Shown in pieces: positions 62,014 through 64,000 of a DNA stretch of 64,000 nt (position 1 is its first letter; each line of letters opens with the position of its first letter). Where the stretch lies: contig BCIA01000005.1 of the NCBI GenBank assembly GCA_001599815.1, forward strand, positions 4,844,472-4,908,471, written 5' to 3'. Position numbers and translations under genes: made by a program. Under the pieces are notes generated by a model. The model had not been told where the DNA came from and did not search any database. It saw nothing but the letters and a program-made list of their open reading frames with translations. The stretch comes from Furcasterigmium furcatum. Its lineage: Eukaryota; Ascomycota; Sordariomycetes; Glomerellales; Plectosphaerellaceae.

Positions 62014-64000
62014 ATTCGTAGGGACATCAGGCAGGCTTGGAAAGAGTTGCGATCATGATACCACCCCGCACCTTCGTGGTCGTCGGTCAGGCTGACAGGC
62101 CTCGCCGAGCCTGACCCCGCGCTTTGCGCTGGGGCTTATCGAATGTGCTGCGGTCGACACCAATCATGAACAGCTGTAGCATCGAGCGGCGCAGTCATGA
62201 TGCTGGCTGATTCGCCAGGGGCATGACATGCCCGCACTTGAAGCCGCATGCGATCTTCCATCCTGGCCCCCACTGCTCCATATCAGGCTGTGACACAACC
62301 CGTGATGCGAAGTGTAGGCCTCAGTATAAGACTGGAAGCGAAGAGCCAGAAGAAGACGTAAGGAACAGCAGTCTAACGATCCGACGTATGAAGACATATC
62401 TTTGAACAGGAAACAATCACACCGGCCCGTGCGATAAACATCCAGTGAGATGTTCCCCAAGAAAAAGCCCCGGTATCACATCAAACGGTGATGATGCCCC
62501 CCGTGTAGGAAGAATACACATCCAGTGAATTCTCAGACCGTAAGACTCACTTTTCTCCTTCACGTTCGACAGCCAACAAGGTTGGGTCAGGTACAAGCCC
62601 AGCTGCCCAATTCTCATTCCGCCAGTTTCAATCACCCTCGCCGCTATGGTCATGGCTGCTCCGTCTTCACTTGCTCGAGTTTGGCTCAACTTCACCCATT
62701 TGGAGTTACCGCCGAGGAACCGCGGGGCCTGACCAACTACACGGCCAAGCTCATAGTATCTGGGCGGGTTCCTGGGTCTTGCTTCGACGACTGGCACGTG
62801 GAAATCATCAACAGCCATGACATCAACAGGCACTCCCACGTATCCGAAGTCTCCTGCCATATGAGAGACCTGTCGAGCTTCGTTTTGTTCGATGGCTGGC
62901 TTGCTCAGGACCATCAGCTCCTGCGCCAGGGTTCAGATGAGAGCATGTGCGACCTGCCTGCCGTCGAAGTGCTTGAGACTGAGTTAGTCCCCGACAGATC
63001 ACGGAGGCTTCCCCCTGATCCTACTCTCGTATTCCGCTCGCAAAGCTCAGACCCCACCAATGGTGCCATTCAGTTGCAAGCTGAGCGCCACGATCTAGCA
63101 AGAATTCGTCCTCGTAAGCGGCTCTCGCGAGCTCACCAAGAACTGGACAGCTGGGTAGGAGATGCGGCACAATGATGAAATCCGGCATGAATGGCGGGCA
63201 TGAGAACGAGCAAAACGGTGCATGCAATTGGGAAACGACTGGATTAGTTAACTCCCGTCTGCGTACTAGAACTGGGCGCGAGAAATCGCGGCATTGACGA
63301 ACAAATTCACCGAACACGAGAAGCTGGGGTCGTCGATAGCGACTTCACAGCAACATCATGCTGCACGAGGATGCCGTCCGGGAGTCTAATTTGACTAGTT
63401 CCAGAAGCTTACTGAAGAAGCTCTTGTTGAAGAGCAAGTGGACGTTGAACCACGCCAGCTCCCGTTGTACCCGTCGCCGGCTGGAGTGTTCCCGGAGGTC
63501 ATGGCCGGGTGGCGACCTGGGTGAGTGCTCTGTGAACGGTGCCTGGATGGCCGCAAACGATGTTTCTAGTAGGCTTGCTTTTTACCGGTGAGCCGAGGAA
63601 TGTTTCTAACATTCCACGAACCAGGATGCCTGGTCCCTGACTGGAATGCAGCACAGAGACATGCCGGTCTCAGCCACCTCCATTCCAGCAAACTGCCGTG
63701 ACAGTGACAACAGGCCTGGACCAGATGTCCACCGACCGGCAGACAGGCCAAGCAAGCACTAGCTCCGGGCATCCCCTGATTTTGTGCCCTGGCGGTACCG
63801 ATGGGCGAGATTTCGTCATGTTTGCAAGGCCAGCATAATTTTCGAAATGCCGCAGGTCCGCGGTCCTCCGGTGGCTATATTTATCAATCAAGCGGATAAT
63901 GCCCTGAGTCGTGACTAATGCTAGCGCAAAGGGGGCATTCTCCTGAGCTTGACCTGAGGGGACCGGCCGCGGCTCAAGGTGCCGAGTGATGGCGCGTCCC
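62014..64000. other. Intergenic region to window end, 2 kb
   Basis: Contains the NB-ARC gene promoter. Overlapping open frames (plus 62525-63175, 216 codons; minus 62417-62914, 165 codons) show no domain or consistent splice structure, and I cannot decide which, if any, is a gene. No transposon, tRNA or telomere repeat is seen. Confidence 0.4.

Noticed and set aside
62417..63175. Overlapping 165- and 216-codon frames on opposite strands
   Set aside because: Neither shows a domain, leader or intron structure, so the choice would be a guess.
1..64000. CRISPR arrays, rRNA genes, telomeric repeats and complete transposons
   Set aside because: I saw no spaced direct repeats of CRISPR type, no rRNA-like sequence, no TTAGGG tracts and no transposase or reverse-transcriptase motifs; the window is eukaryotic nuclear DNA.

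Overview
This window is nuclear DNA of a filamentous ascomycete, most likely a plant-associated Sordariomycete. Short GT-AG introns (about 40-160 nt, usually with a CTAAC/CTGAC branch signal) interrupt most genes. Proteins typical of such fungi are present: a PTH11-like rhodopsin-type receptor, a bZIP-DUF3425 regulator, 2EXR and F-box proteins, and secreted plant cell wall-degrading enzymes. Codon usage is GC-rich at third positions. I assigned no species.

Left part (0-24 kb): a SET-domain protein with a secretory-looking N-terminus; a secreted M14 metallopeptidase; a serine/threonine-rich, probably GPI-anchored surface protein with an acidic minisatellite; a small GPI-anchored protein; a GH6 cellulase with a C-terminal CBM1; a seven-helix membrane protein; a broken GH3-PA14 beta-glucosidase; a broken BTB gene; an orphan protein; a basic cysteine-rich small protein; a 3' fragment of a TauD dioxygenase; and a four-exon hypothetical protein with a possible nuclear signal.

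Middle part (24-46 kb): an F-box-like protein; a large single-exon secreted protein joining a tyrosinase-type copper domain to a von Willebrand factor A domain, which is the most unusual gene here; then UDP-glycosyltransferase, GMC oxidoreductase, PTH11-like receptor, NmrA/EasG-like reductase, MFS transporter, SDR and bZIP-DUF3425. These look like tailoring, transport and regulatory genes of a metabolic cluster, but no backbone synthase lies in the window. Two decayed loci follow (one with a LysM relic), then an intact C-5 sterol desaturase.

Right part (46-64 kb): a truncated, splice-damaged saccharopine reductase copy, a PL1 pectate lyase, a 2EXR protein, mitochondrial NAD-isocitrate dehydrogenase subunit 1, tRNA-Glu(CUC), a GNAT-like protein, an NADP-dependent MDR reductase, a paralogue of the left-hand surface protein, and an NB-ARC/TPR (NLR-like) protein.

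Housekeeping genes (IDH1, ERG3-like, tRNA) alternate with accessory genes and at least six damaged ones. This suggests a rearranged, fast-evolving chromosome region, although single-base assembly errors could account for some of the frameshifts.
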